Shown here in pieces: positions 1 through 9,800 of a stretch of 64,000 bases of DNA. Made by a program: the position numbers and the translations under genes. How positions within the stretch are numbered: position 1 is the stretch's first letter; every line of letters starts with the position of its first letter. The notes under the pieces were generated by a model, which was not told the DNA's origin, made no database searches, and saw only the letters and a list, made by a program, of their open reading frames with translations. This stretch comes from Gammaproteobacteria bacterium. GTDB lineage: Bacteria; Pseudomonadota; Gammaproteobacteria; Pseudomonadales; Pseudohongiellaceae. Where the stretch lies: the NCBI GenBank assembly GCA_002730035.1, contig PBYU01000050.1, positions 67,678-131,677 of the forward strand, in the 5' to 3' direction.

Positions 1-511
1 CATGGGAGCCCCAGTTCATGAACATCGAACCAGCCCCAGGTTGATTTCGGTACATTGAAGCGAATACAGTTTCCCCATCATGCTCGCATTCCCCAGTGAG
101 TTGATGGGTGAGGTTGACCTGATAGCTATCGTCGCTTTGTAGTAATTGTTTTATCTTGCCAAGCTTTGCAGCGTAGGATGTCTTCGTCAGCTGGGGAGAC
201 AGTTCGAGAGCCAGGTTTTTTGCCGGTGCAAGTTCACAGGGCACTGCCGTAGCGTAAATTCCGAAGAGCAGCAGAGGTAGCTGGCTGCACTTACAAGACA
301 ACGAAGCATCGAAGGCGGGTGCAGCCTCATAGGCAATCCATCCGATAGCCGTCAGTCCATCGGCACAGGCAGCTTCGATTTCATCCAGCGCAGGAATGAC
401 TTCAGAAAGCGCATGAGCCACGACGACCCGAACAGGATCGCTGAAGCGAAGCCAACCGTTGTCGGTTTCGTTTCGAATTATGACTTCAGGATTTAAGGAT
501 TCTCTGATCAA
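1..511 (-). CDS. pabB: Aminodeoxychorismate synthase component I (PabB), N-terminal part, cut by window edge
   Basis: Reading the minus strand from a TTG at 511 gives about 170 codons open to the window edge. The translation contains GWIAYEAAPAFD (residues ~57-68) and SYQVNLTH (~129-136), both typical of the N-terminal domain of PabB-type chorismate-using enzymes. PabB aminates chorismate to 4-amino-4-deoxychorismate for folate synthesis in the cytoplasm. A TAG lies directly before the TTG, so no longer N-terminus is possible in this frame; no strong Shine-Dalgarno is seen, so the start is uncertain. The catalytic chorismate-binding domain lies outside the window. Anthranilate synthase TrpE is the main alternative, but the YEAAPAFD motif favours PabB. 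Confidence 0.78.
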   Translation of the reverse strand, partial: MIRESLNPEVIIRNETDNGWLRFSDPVRVVVAHALSEVIPALDEIEAACADGLTAIGWIAYEAAPAFDASLSCKCSQLPLLLFGIYATAVPCELAPAKNLALELSPQLTKTSYAAKLGKIKQLLQSDDSYQVNLTHQLTGECEHDGETVFASMYRNQPGAGSMFMNWGSH

Positions 512-631
512 CTACATGGCCGCTTTGTTGCTAGCTTATTGCGTCTGGAGAAACACATATACATAAATTCCCATCTTAGCTACAGTGAGGTCTGTTGAAA
601 ACTGCCTGGCAGCAAATCAGACGGTCCCCAG

Positions 632-1015
632 ATGGAAGATGATTCGGAGCGTAAGAAAAACCCCTCCAGTTCGCGAAGCGATGCGGCAGACTCGAAGACT
701 AATACCTATCTCCAGGCTTTGAGAAAGATCAGCCGGGCACGTACTCGCATGATCGTATGTGTGTTAACCCTACCGGTTTACATTTTTGTTGTATGGGAGC
801 TACTGGCGAATCAACGCAATATAGGTTCAATAATGGTTATTTACATGGCAATCTGGACTGGCTTTGCGATACACATGGCGAGCCGGCGCTGTCCCGCCTG
901 TGGCAAGCAGTTCTTTGTTAAAGTCATTATGTTGAATCTACTATCCCGTCGTTGCAGGCACTGTGACCTCGAACTCGATGGCATTGAGGCTTCGCAAGAG
1001 GATAGAAACGATTAG
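632..1015 (+). CDS. Small two-TM membrane protein with C-terminal zinc ribbon
   Basis: 127 residues. A charged Ser/Asp/Lys-rich N-terminus (1-38) is followed by two hydrophobic segments (about 40-59 and 64-83). Then comes a CPAC...CRHC pair (Cys 87, 90, 108, 111) spaced like a small treble-clef or rubredoxin-type zinc ribbon. The two cysteine pairs flank a short hydrophobic stretch, so the ribbon may sit against the membrane. No family name is recognised. It is convergent with the ABC exporter gene that ends 12 bp downstream, and divergent from pabB. No catalytic residues are apparent; a structural or regulatory role would be a guess. Confidence 0.6.
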   Translation: MEDDSERKKNPSSSRSDAADSKTNTYLQALRKISRARTRMIVCVLTLPVYIFVVWELLANQRNIGSIMVIYMAIWTGFAIHMASRRCPACGKQFFVKVIMLNLLSRRCRHCDLELDGIEASQEDRND

Positions 1016-1027
1016 TAGCGGTGCTTG

Positions 1028-2983
1028 TCAAGATCTTGCCCGCATCAAGCGTAGTAGCTCCAGCAGCTTGGGTGGTTGACCGGTGCGCAGCACACCCAGC
1101 TTAAACACTTTTCCCGATGCCCATAGCACCAACAAGATGCTGGCTATCAGTAATAAGGTAGTGCCGACGATATCTATCATCGGGGGGTTAGCAGAAGCGC
1201 GGTTCATCATCAGGTAGGGTGTGAAGAGGGGGAACCAGGATAGGGCACGGACGATACTGTTATTCGGGTCCATGACAACAAATACCATCATGGCCAGGGG
1301 AATTACTTGAATCAGGATCATCGGCATCATCAATGCCTGAGCTTCCTTCAATGTATCGCACAGACTGCCTATGGCGAGAAAAATTCCTGAATACAGCGCA
1401 TAGCCGGCAAAGTAGTAGAAGACGAACCAGGGAATCAGTTCTGAACTGAGGATTACCTCCAGCACCTGACTGATGAGTTCGGTCTGAGTGCTGTCATACA
1501 GCGTAATAAATAAATAGAAGGACAGCAGCCACACACCGATGGTGGTTAGACCCGCCATACCGATACCCACCAGTTTACCCATCATCAATTCATCGGCGGT
1601 GACCGAGGCCAACAGCACTTCGATGATACGGTTGGATTTTTCCTCGATGGTATTGTTCAGCAACGCCTGTACGTTTTGCATCAGGGAAATAAACATAAGA
1701 TAGACAAATCCAATTGGGGCAAACTGTCGGAAGGTATCTGCCATGCTGACTGCCTCTTCACCCGCTGCGGCAGCCGGATCGAGCTGACTGACCGGCATTC
1801 GCGTGCGCTGCACGCTTCTTACCAGCGAGGTGTTTACACCCAAATTTGCATATTCGCGGTCGCGGATCTCAGCATTGATGCTATTGCCGATAGCGTCCGG
1901 CAAGCGAGAATCGGTGAGATTGCGCGCCCAGTATTGGATGCCGCGCGTGGTGTCGGCTGTCTGGGGTAGCGTGCCTGGCCTGCTGATGTCCGTATCCACT
2001 GCTTCCGGAATCAGGATCAGTGCAAACAGCGTGTCACTGTCACCATTGGCAGTAACCTCACGATCTCCGGTCAGGTAGGGCCGCAAAGCCGCAACGATTT
2101 CTTGCGGTGTGCCAGTCACATCGATTTCAGAAGGAATGTCGGCTTCAACAAATTGATAATCCGGTTGTTCGAAAGCAGGGGCGTCCGCCTCCAGGTACGG
2201 GCTTGCCATTAGCAGAGCGAAATCGAGACCACCACTGTCCAACCATTCGTCGAGGGCGGCTACTTCGTCAGCATCCACATCATCCGTATTAAGCGCTTCG
2301 ATTTCGTTGATTCCAGACAGTGAATTCAATGGTTCGATAGCATCCGCTGTCTCTAGCATGACGCGTCTGGGCATTGTCGACTTTGCTTCAGCAAGTGTTC
2401 CATCAAAAATCTTCCTGCCTTTGGCGATAAGCAGGATGTGATCACAAAGCCGTTCGGCATGTTGCATGACATGGGTGGAGAAGATCACGGTCTGCCCATT
2501 CTTCGACAGATCGTTGATGAGCTCCTCCAGCTCGCGCTGATTGACTGGATCCAGCCCCGCGAAGGGCTCATCGAGAATCACCAGTTCCGGGCTATGCGCC
2601 ACAGCCGAGAGCACCTGTACTTTCTGGGCCATGCCTTTGGACAGCGCTTCCACCTTAGCTTCCGCGAAATCCTTGAGGCCATATTTTTCCAGTAGCTCCC
2701 AGGCACGATCCCGGGCAGCTTTTTTGGACATGCCTTTCAGCATGGCGAAATACTGAATAATCGCCCACACCTTCATCTTCTTATACAGGCCCTTCTCTTC
2801 CGGCAGGTAACCTATCCGATTACGCACCTGAAGCGCTGAAGGGTGGCCCAGGATCGAAATCTCGCCGCTGCTGGGCTTGATAATCTCCAGGATCATGCGA
2901 ATGGTGGTGGTCTTGCCCGCACCGTTGGGGCCAAGAAATCCATAAATCGAGCCCCTAGGGATGGAAATACTGACATCATCCAC
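1028..2983 (-). CDS. One-piece ABC-2 type exporter: NatA-like ATPase fused to truncated NatB-like permease
   Basis: Residues 1-230 are an ABC ATPase: Walker A GPNGAGKT (18-25), signature LSKGM (114-118), Walker B LVILDEP (134-140) and H-loop STH (169-171). From about residue 240 the sequence changes to the soluble loop and C-terminal membrane segments of a NatB-type ABC-2 permease (motif NTIEEKSNRIIEVLL). In relatives these are two genes. Here the ATPase lacks its C-terminal tail and the permease lacks its first TM helix, as if a deletion joined them. The only ordinary start is GTG 2983, but conserved ATPase sequence (VLSLNNVVKTYGNFKAV) continues upstream in frame to an ATA at 3043 preceded by AGGA. 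The real start may therefore be a non-standard ATA, or the start codon is mutated. Function as an Na+ or drug exporter is family inference; the gene may be decaying. Confidence 0.7.
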   Translation of the reverse strand: MDDVSISIPRGSIYGFLGPNGAGKTTTIRMILEIIKPSSGEISILGHPSALQVRNRIGYLPEEKGLYKKMKVWAIIQYFAMLKGMSKKAARDRAWELLEKYGLKDFAEAKVEALSKGMAQKVQVLSAVAHSPELVILDEPFAGLDPVNQRELEELINDLSKNGQTVIFSTHVMQHAERLCDHILLIAKGRKIFDGTLAEAKSTMPRRVMLETADAIEPLNSLSGINEIEALNTDDVDADEVAALDEWLDSGGLDFALLMASPYLEADAPAFEQPDYQFVEADIPSEIDVTGTPQEIVAALRPYLTGDREVTANGDSDTLFALILIPEAVDTDISRPGTLPQTADTTRGIQYWARNLTDSRLPDAIGNSINAEIRDREYANLGVNTSLVRSVQRTRMPVSQLDPAAAAGEEAVSMADTFRQFAPIGFVYLMFISLMQNVQALLNNTIEEKSNRIIEVLLASVTADELMMGKLVGIGMAGLTTIGVWLLSFYLFITLYDSTQTELISQVLEVILSSELIPWFVFYYFAGYALYSGIFLAIGSLCDTLKEAQALMMPMILIQVIPLAMMVFVVMDPNNSIVRALSWFPLFTPYLMMNRASANPPMIDIVGTTLLLIASILLVLWASGKVFKLGVLRTGQPPKLLELLRLMRARS

Positions 2984-3319
2984 AGCCTTGAAATTACCGT
3001 AGGTCTTTACGACGTTGTTCAGGCTGAGAACAGACTGCGGTATGTTTCCTGGCTCACAGGGAGAAAAGTGGGCATTAGTATGTCAGAAAGGCCGAAGCTG
3101 GAGAAGAGGCATGCAGGACGGCTAATCTCTTCAGGCGGCCACCGCAACTTCCCCCCGAGAAGCAGTGACCGCTATTTTTGTTCCAATCAGGGTTAGAGAT
3201 CGATCCTGTTTTAAGGTGATCACACCGTTCGCAAGCTGGCCGAATAATCGCTGGCAATCCTTCCCCACCCTCTTTTAAGATGAGCATCCCTGCAGTAACT
3301 AACAACATAAGGGATAGTC

Positions 3320-5239
3320 GTGATGTCATCCGATGCCGAAAGCAATTACCAACAAGCCTATGAGCAATCATTAAACGATCCCGACACGTTCTGGGCAGCT
3401 GCCGCGGAGGAACTGCACTGGACCAAACCGTGGGATTCGGTGCTGGATACTTCGGTAATGCCCCACGGGCAATGGTTCAAGGGCGGCGAGATTAACACCT
3501 GTTACAACGCGCTGGATCGGCACGTGGAAGCAGGCCGGGGAGATCAGCTAGCGCTGATCTATGACAGCCCGGTAACAGGCAACCGCGTCATTAAGCTCAC
3601 CTATGCCGAATTGCGGGACGCTACGGCAAAATGTGCCGGTGTGCTTGCTGCCAATGGTGTCAAAAAAGGCGACCGGGTAATCATCTACATGCCCATGATC
3701 CCTGAAACCGCCATCGCCATGCTGGCCTGTGCCCGCATCGGCGCAATTCATTCGGTTGTGTTCGGTGGTTTCGCTTCCAATGAGTTGGCTGTGCGCATCG
3801 ATGATGCAAAACCGGACGTGATCGTAACCGCGTCCTGTGGTATCGAGGTCAATCGGGTTATTCCTTATATGCCACTTTTAAATGATGCAATCGATATCGC
3901 CGAATTCAAACCTTGCAAGGTCCTTGTTGTGCAACGCGAACAATGCCCAGCGGAATTACAGGCCGGGCGAGACATCGATTGGCTGACAGCGATTACCGAT
4001 GCCGATGCTGTCGACTGCGTACCTCTTGAGGCGACCGATCCTCTTTACATTCTTTATACGTCTGGCACCACCGGCCTGCCCAAGGGAGTAGTGCGGGATA
4101 ATGGTGGACATGCCGTGGGCCTGAACTGGACCATGAACACGATCTATGGGATGGAGGCTGGTGATGTGTACTGGGCAGCATCCGATGTCGGTTGGGTAGT
4201 GGGGCACTCCTACATAGTTTACGCACCACTGATCAAGGGTTGCACGACTATCCTCTACGAAGGCAAACCGGTCGGTACTCCGGATGCTGGCGCGTTCTGG
4301 CGGGTTATTGCCGAGCACGGAGTAAAGGCGATGTTTACAGCACCTACTGCGTTTCGCGCGATCAAAAAAGAAGATCCTGACGGAGCATTGCTGGCCAAAT
4401 ATGACTTGAGTAAGTTTGAAACGCTGTTCCTGGCCGGTGAACGCACCGACCCGGACACGCTGGCCTGGGCTGAAGAGAAGCTCAAGGTGCCAGTCATCGA
4501 TCACTGGTGGCAGACCGAAACCGGTTGGTCTATAGCCGCCAACCATAAAGGTTATGGATTTCTGCCTATAAAACCCGGCTCTCCCACCAAAGCGGCACCA
4601 GGCTGGGATCTGCAGGTGCTGGATGACCAGTGTAATCAGATGCCTGCCGGGGAAGTCGGCGCGCTATGTACAAAACTACCAATGCCCCCTGGCTCTTTGT
4701 TGACTCTTTGGAATGCTCACGACCGTTTCACCGAGAGTTACATGGCGGAATTTCCTGGTTTCTACAAGACCGCAGATGCCGGATATATCGATGCAGACGA
4801 ATATGTATTTGTCATGAGTCGTACCGATGACATTATCAATGTGGCTGGACACCGATTATCCACCGGAGCCATGGAAGAAGTGTTAGCAAGTCATAGCGAT
4901 GTGGCCGAGTGTGCAGTTATCGGTGTTGCAGATCAGTTGAAAGGGCAGTTGCCTGTGGGATTTCTAGTACTCAAGTCAGGTGTAGATCGCACTGATGAAG
5001 ATATTGTTGCTGAAGTTGTGCAACTTGTCAGAAGTCAGATCGGTCCCGTAGCAGCTTTTAAACAGGCCGCAGTCATTGAGCGCTTACCCAAGACACGTTC
5101 AGGGAAAATTCTGCGGGGCACGATGCAAAAGATTGCCGACAATGAGGAGTATCGCATGCCGGCAACGATTGATGACCCAGCGATTCTCGATGAAATAGAT
5201 TTAGCACTGCAGAGCCTGGGCCTGGCCAGTGCCAGGTAG
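3320..5239 (+). CDS. prpE: Propionate--CoA ligase (PrpE)
   Basis: 639 residues, normal for PrpE/acetyl-CoA synthetase family enzymes of the ANL superfamily. It activates propionate (and often acetate) to the acyl-CoA through an acyl-AMP, in the cytoplasm. Visible motifs are the ACAS N-terminal domain (PDTFWAAAAEELHWTKPWD), the P-loop YTSGTTGLPKGVV (~residues 248-260), the adenylation core HWWQTETGW, and the C-terminal acetylatable lysine motif TRSGKILRG. The W-rich N-terminus and RDNGGHAVGLNW are more like PrpE than Acs. Start is at the first of two ATG codons after AGGGA. It is convergent with gltD and no prpBCD genes are nearby, so it may serve general acyl salvage. Confidence 0.9.
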   Translation: MMSSDAESNYQQAYEQSLNDPDTFWAAAAEELHWTKPWDSVLDTSVMPHGQWFKGGEINTCYNALDRHVEAGRGDQLALIYDSPVTGNRVIKLTYAELRDATAKCAGVLAANGVKKGDRVIIYMPMIPETAIAMLACARIGAIHSVVFGGFASNELAVRIDDAKPDVIVTASCGIEVNRVIPYMPLLNDAIDIAEFKPCKVLVVQREQCPAELQAGRDIDWLTAITDADAVDCVPLEATDPLYILYTSGTTGLPKGVVRDNGGHAVGLNWTMNTIYGMEAGDVYWAASDVGWVVGHSYIVYAPLIKGCTTILYEGKPVGTPDAGAFWRVIAEHGVKAMFTAPTAFRAIKKEDPDGALLAKYDLSKFETLFLAGERTDPDTLAWAEEKLKVPVIDHWWQTETGWSIAANHKGYGFLPIKPGSPTKAAPGWDLQVLDDQCNQMPAGEVGALCTKLPMPPGSLLTLWNAHDRFTESYMAEFPGFYKTADAGYIDADEYVFVMSRTDDIINVAGHRLSTGAMEEVLASHSDVAECAVIGVADQLKGQLPVGFLVLKSGVDRTDEDIVAEVVQLVRSQIGPVAAFKQAAVIERLPKTRSGKILRGTMQKIADNEEYRMPATIDDPAILDEIDLALQSLGLASAR

Positions 5240-5305
5240 ACGAGAAGGGGCCTCCAGCCAATCCGCTCTCTGTGATAGCGAGATTGGGTGTAGACCAGAG
5301 AGTCC

Positions 5306-6742
5306 CTAATCTTCAAGAAACCGATTGATTTGCTCAGCTGCCAGTCGGCCTTCGTCGATAGCACGCACTACCAATGACTGTCCGCGTCGGCAATCGCCGG
5401 CAGCGAATACCTTTTCGTGGGAAGTCTTGAAGTCCTGATAGTCAGCCTTGTAGTTGGAGCGTTGGTCGAGTTCCAGATTGAGAGGATCGCTGACATAGTG
5501 TTCCGGGCCGAGGAAGCCCATCGACAGGAAGATCAAATCGGCTTCCCAGAACTCTACAGTGCCAGGTATTTCTTTGAAGTTCTCATCGACTTCGACTGTG
5601 TTAATACCGAGCAGCCTGCCATCATCGTCGCGAATAAATTCCTTACCTGATATTGAATACACCCGCGGGTCCTTGCCATCACGAGCGGCGGCCTCTTCGT
5701 GGCCGTAATCGACCCGGAAAATAAGTGGCCAGGTAGGCCAGGGATTATTCGGGCTGCGATCTACCGGTGGCTTGGGCATGATCTCGAAATTTACCAGCGA
5801 CTTGCAGCCATGACGTAGCGAAGTACCGGTGCAATCTGTGCCCGTGTCACCACCACCGATGACAATTACCTTCTTGTCTTTGGCGCTGATGTAGTTACCG
5901 TCTTCCAGATTGGAATCCAGCAGGCTCCTGGTGTTTTTCAGTAAAAACTCCATCGCGAAATGTACGCCATCTCCTTCGCGGCCTCGAATTTGCAGATCTC
6001 GTGGTGTTGTAGCGCCTGTCGCCAGGAGTATGGCGTCGAAATCATTCAACAACTGTTCTACCGACACGCCATTCACACCCCTGCCACCGACGTTGGCGTT
6101 CACAATTAAATTAACGCCTTCTTCACGAAGCAGGTTCACCCGCCGGTCGACGACACCTTTTTCCAGCTTCATGTTGGGAATGCCATACATCAACAAACCA
6201 CCGATTCGATCGTCTCGTTCGTAAACAGTAACCTCGTGACCGGCACGATTCAGCTGTGCTGCTGCCGCCAGTCCAGCCGGCCCGGATCCAACTACCGCGA
6301 CTGTTTTGCCGCTTCTGAAAAGGGGTGGATTTGCAACCACCCAGCCTGCTTCGAAACCCTTGTCGGCAATTGCGCATTCGATATTCTTGATAGTTACGGC
6401 GGGTTCGTGGATGCCGAGTACACAGGCACCTTCGCAAGGTGCCGGGCAAACGCGGCCGGTAAATTCAGGGAAATTATTGGTCTTATGCAATCTATCGAGA
6501 GCATCCTTCCAGCGCTGGTTGTAGACCAGGTCATTCCATTCCGGAATCAGGTTGTAAACCGGGCAGCCATCGGCGGATTGACAGAAAGGGATACCGCAAT
6601 CCATACAACGGGCGCCCTGCGTAGCCAGGTGCTCTTCCTGGTGGTTGGTATAGATTTCCTTGAAATCCACCAGCCGATCCATTGCCTTACGATAGGGTTC
6701 CGTTTCCCGATCGAATTCCTTAAATCCTGTTGGCTTACCCAT
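5306..6742 (-). CDS. gltD: Glutamate synthase [NADPH] small (beta) subunit
   Basis: 478 residues, full length. GltD supplies electrons from NADPH through FAD and two 4Fe-4S clusters to the GltB subunit. N-terminal cysteines (CMDCGIPFC...GCPVYN and CPAPCEGAC) are the cluster ligands. [14 protein letters not shown] is the FAD Rossmann motif and [13 protein letters not shown] the NADPH motif. [13 protein letters not shown] is the usual N-terminus. It lies 61 bp downstream of gltB on the same strand, so the two are surely co-transcribed as gltBD. It is part of the GS-GOGAT ammonium assimilation route. Confidence 0.96.
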   Translation of the reverse strand: MGKPTGFKEFDRETEPYRKAMDRLVDFKEIYTNHQEEHLATQGARCMDCGIPFCQSADGCPVYNLIPEWNDLVYNQRWKDALDRLHKTNNFPEFTGRVCPAPCEGACVLGIHEPAVTIKNIECAIADKGFEAGWVVANPPLFRSGKTVAVVGSGPAGLAAAAQLNRAGHEVTVYERDDRIGGLLMYGIPNMKLEKGVVDRRVNLLREEGVNLIVNANVGGRGVNGVSVEQLLNDFDAILLATGATTPRDLQIRGREGDGVHFAMEFLLKNTRSLLDSNLEDGNYISAKDKKVIVIGGGDTGTDCTGTSLRHGCKSLVNFEIMPKPPVDRSPNNPWPTWPLIFRVDYGHEEAAARDGKDPRVYSISGKEFIRDDDGRLLGINTVEVDENFKEIPGTVEFWEADLIFLSMGFLGPEHYVSDPLNLELDQRSNYKADYQDFKTSHEKVFAAGDCRRGQSLVVRAIDEGRLAAEQINRFLED

Positions 6743-6803
6743 CTATTTCTCTATGTTGCTGAGCAATTACTCAATCCGTAACTGTAAAACACTACAAATC
6801 TCT

Positions 6804-9800
6804 TTATGCAGCAGATGCCGCAGCCCGTTCGGCCAACACTCGTTTGAAATCGGTTGGCATTACCTTAACGAACTGTGCAAGGGAGGCTTCCCAATTCTCC
6901 AGCACCGCCCTGGCAACAGTCGAATCGGTGTAATTCGCGTGATTCTCGATCAGAGATTTCAATTCGAGAATGTCGTTAGCGCCGCTAACCGGTTCCAACT
7001 CGAAAGTATCCATATTGCACTGGCTGGGAAAGCTGCCATGGGGATCCCATACATAGGCAATGCCGCCGCTCATACCGGCCCCGAAGTTTCTACCAGTCTT
7101 GCCGAGTATTACGACGCGGCCGCCGGTCATGTACTCGCAACCATGATCTCCAATGCCTTCAATTACGGCGCTGGCACCACTGTTGCGTACCGCGAAGCGT
7201 TCGGCGGCGATACCGCGAATATAGGCTTCTCCGCCAGTGGCACCGTAAAGGATTACGTTGCCAGCAATGACATTTTCTTCCGCCTTGAAGCTGCTCTCTT
7301 TTGGCGGGTAGATAATGACCTTGCCCCCGGACAGGCCCTTACCAACATAGTCGTTGGCATCGCCTTCGACGGTCATGGTAATACCCTTGGCCAGCCAGGC
7401 ACCAAAGCTCTGCCCAGCAGATCCGCTGAACTTAATGTTGATCGTATCTTCCGGCAGCATGTCTGCTTTCCAGCGTTTAGCAACCTCATTGGAAAGCATG
7501 GTGCCGACTACACGATTGGTGTTGATAATCTCATGCTCGATGAAGACTTTTTCACCGCTTTCCAATGCCGGTGCCGCCAGGCGGATTAGCTCATTATCCA
7601 GCGCTTTATCCAGACCATGATCCTGGTCCATGGTCTTGTAGAATTCAGTGCCCTCGAAAATCACCTTCGCCGGATCCAGAATTGAACTCAATTCCAGGCC
7701 GCTGGCTTTCCAGTGACTAATGGCGTCGTCGGTATCCAGCAGGTCCACACGGCCAATCATTTCATTAACAGTGCGCATACCGAGTTGAGCCATGATGCCG
7801 CGCAGTTCTTCTGCGACCATGAAGAGGTAGTTCACCACATGCTCTGGCTTGCCCTTGAACTTTTTACGTAACTCCGGATCCTGAGTCGCAATGCCAACCG
7901 GGCAGGTGTTCATGTGGCACTTGCGCATCATGATGCAGCCGAGTGTGATCAATGGTGCCGTAGCGAAGCCGAATTCTTCAGCGCCCAGCAGGGCTGCCAC
8001 GGCGATGTCACGACCGGTCTTCAATTGTCCGTCAGTCTGCAGAGCCACGCGAGAACGTAGGTTGTTCATCACAAGTGTTTGATGGGTTTCTGCAATTCCC
8101 AGTTCCCAGGGCAGGCCGGCATGCTTGATCGAAGTTAATGGCGATGCACCGGTGCCGCCATCATGACCCGCTATCACCAGATGATCGGTTTTGGCCTTGG
8201 TTACGCCGGCGGCAATAGTACCCACGCCTATCTCGGAGACCAGTTTGACACTGATGCGTGCTTCGCGATTAGCATTCTTCAAATCATGAATGAGCTGCGC
8301 GATATCCTCGATGGAATAGATGTCATGATGAGGTGGGGGGCTTATCAGCCCGACACCAGGTGTCGAGTGTCTTATTCTGGCGATGTTTTCATCGACCTTA
8401 CCGCCAGGTAATTCGCCGCCCTCTCCGGGCTTGGCTCCCTGGGCAATCTTGATCTGTAATTCATCGGCATTGGTTAGATACCAGGTGGTTACACCGAAAC
8501 GACCCGACGCGACCTGTTTGATAGCAGAGCGCTTGGAATCACCGTTTGCCAGTGGCTCGAAGCGAGAGGGATCCTCACCTCCTTCGCCAGTATTGGACTT
8601 GCCCCCTAAACGGTTCATGGCAATTGCCAGCGCTTCATGGCTCTCTTGTGAGATTGACCCGAAGCTCATGGCGCCGGTTGCGAATCGCTTTACGATTTCA
8701 CTGGCTGGTTCGACTTCGTCCACAGCAACCGGCTCATTCACATCGTTGCGAAATTTCAATAGTCCGCGGAATGCACAGTTGCGCGTGCTTTCTTCATTGG
8801 AGTGGCGAGCAAATTCCGCGTAGGCATCAGCGCTGTTGTTGCGGGCTGCAACCTGCAGATTAAAGATAGTACTGGGATTCCACATGTGTGAGTCGCCGCC
8901 GGCACGCCAATGGAAATCACCCGGATTGTTCAGCACAGGAATCAAATCACTTTCCCTTGCCGGGTAGCCGATAGAATGGCGGCGATGAGATTCTTCGATA
9001 AGGACCTCGAAGTTCACACCCTGTACCCGGCTGGCAGTGCCTGAAAAACACTTGTCTATAATCTCGTCTGCCAGACCCACTGCTTCGAAGATCTGTGCTC
9101 CTTTATAGGATTGCAAGGTAGAGATGCCCATCTTCGCCATCACCTTGAGCATACCTTTGGCGACACCTTTCTTGTAGCCAGCAACCAGTGCATCCTCATC
9201 GGGGTATTTGTCACCTAACAACCCTTCCTTGTTTGCCTGCCACAGAGCTTCGAATGCCAGATAAGGGTTAATGGCATCTGCACCGAATCCGGTTAACAGG
9301 CAATGATGATGAACTTCTCTCGCCTCGCCGGTTTCCACGACGATGCCTATCTGGGTGCGTTGTTCGTTCTTTACCAGGTGATGGTGAACTGCGCCGCAGG
9401 CGATTAGTGCACTCAAGGGAATATGTAATTTAGAGGTGTGCCGATCAGACAGCACAATAAAGGAATAGCCGTTGGCAATCGCCTGGGTAGCCTCTTCGCA
9501 AATGCGATTTAAGGCGTTGCTGTACCCATTCTCCTCTCCCGCATCGTAAGTGATGTCGATTTCCCGGGATCGCATCCCCTGGTAATCCATGTGCTTGATT
9601 TCAGTCAGTTGCTGATTGGACAGTATCGGGTGGTCAATGCTCAGCCGGTGCGCCTGTGTGGGAGTACTTTCCAACAGGTTGCCTTCTGGTCCAAGAAAAC
9701 ACCTTAGGGACATCACCACTTCTTCCCGAATGGAATCGATAGCCGGATTGGTCACCTGGGCGAACAGTTGCTTGAAGTAATCATAAATCATACGGGGCTT

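Noticed and set aside
1676-1969. Plus-strand frames opposite the ABC exporter (also 1803-2078 and 2438-2695)
   Set aside because: Antisense shadows of a gene with Walker motifs and TM segments.
3956-4546. 196-codon minus-strand open frame opposite prpE
   Set aside because: Shadow of prpE; prpE is confirmed by catalytic motifs through the same stretch.
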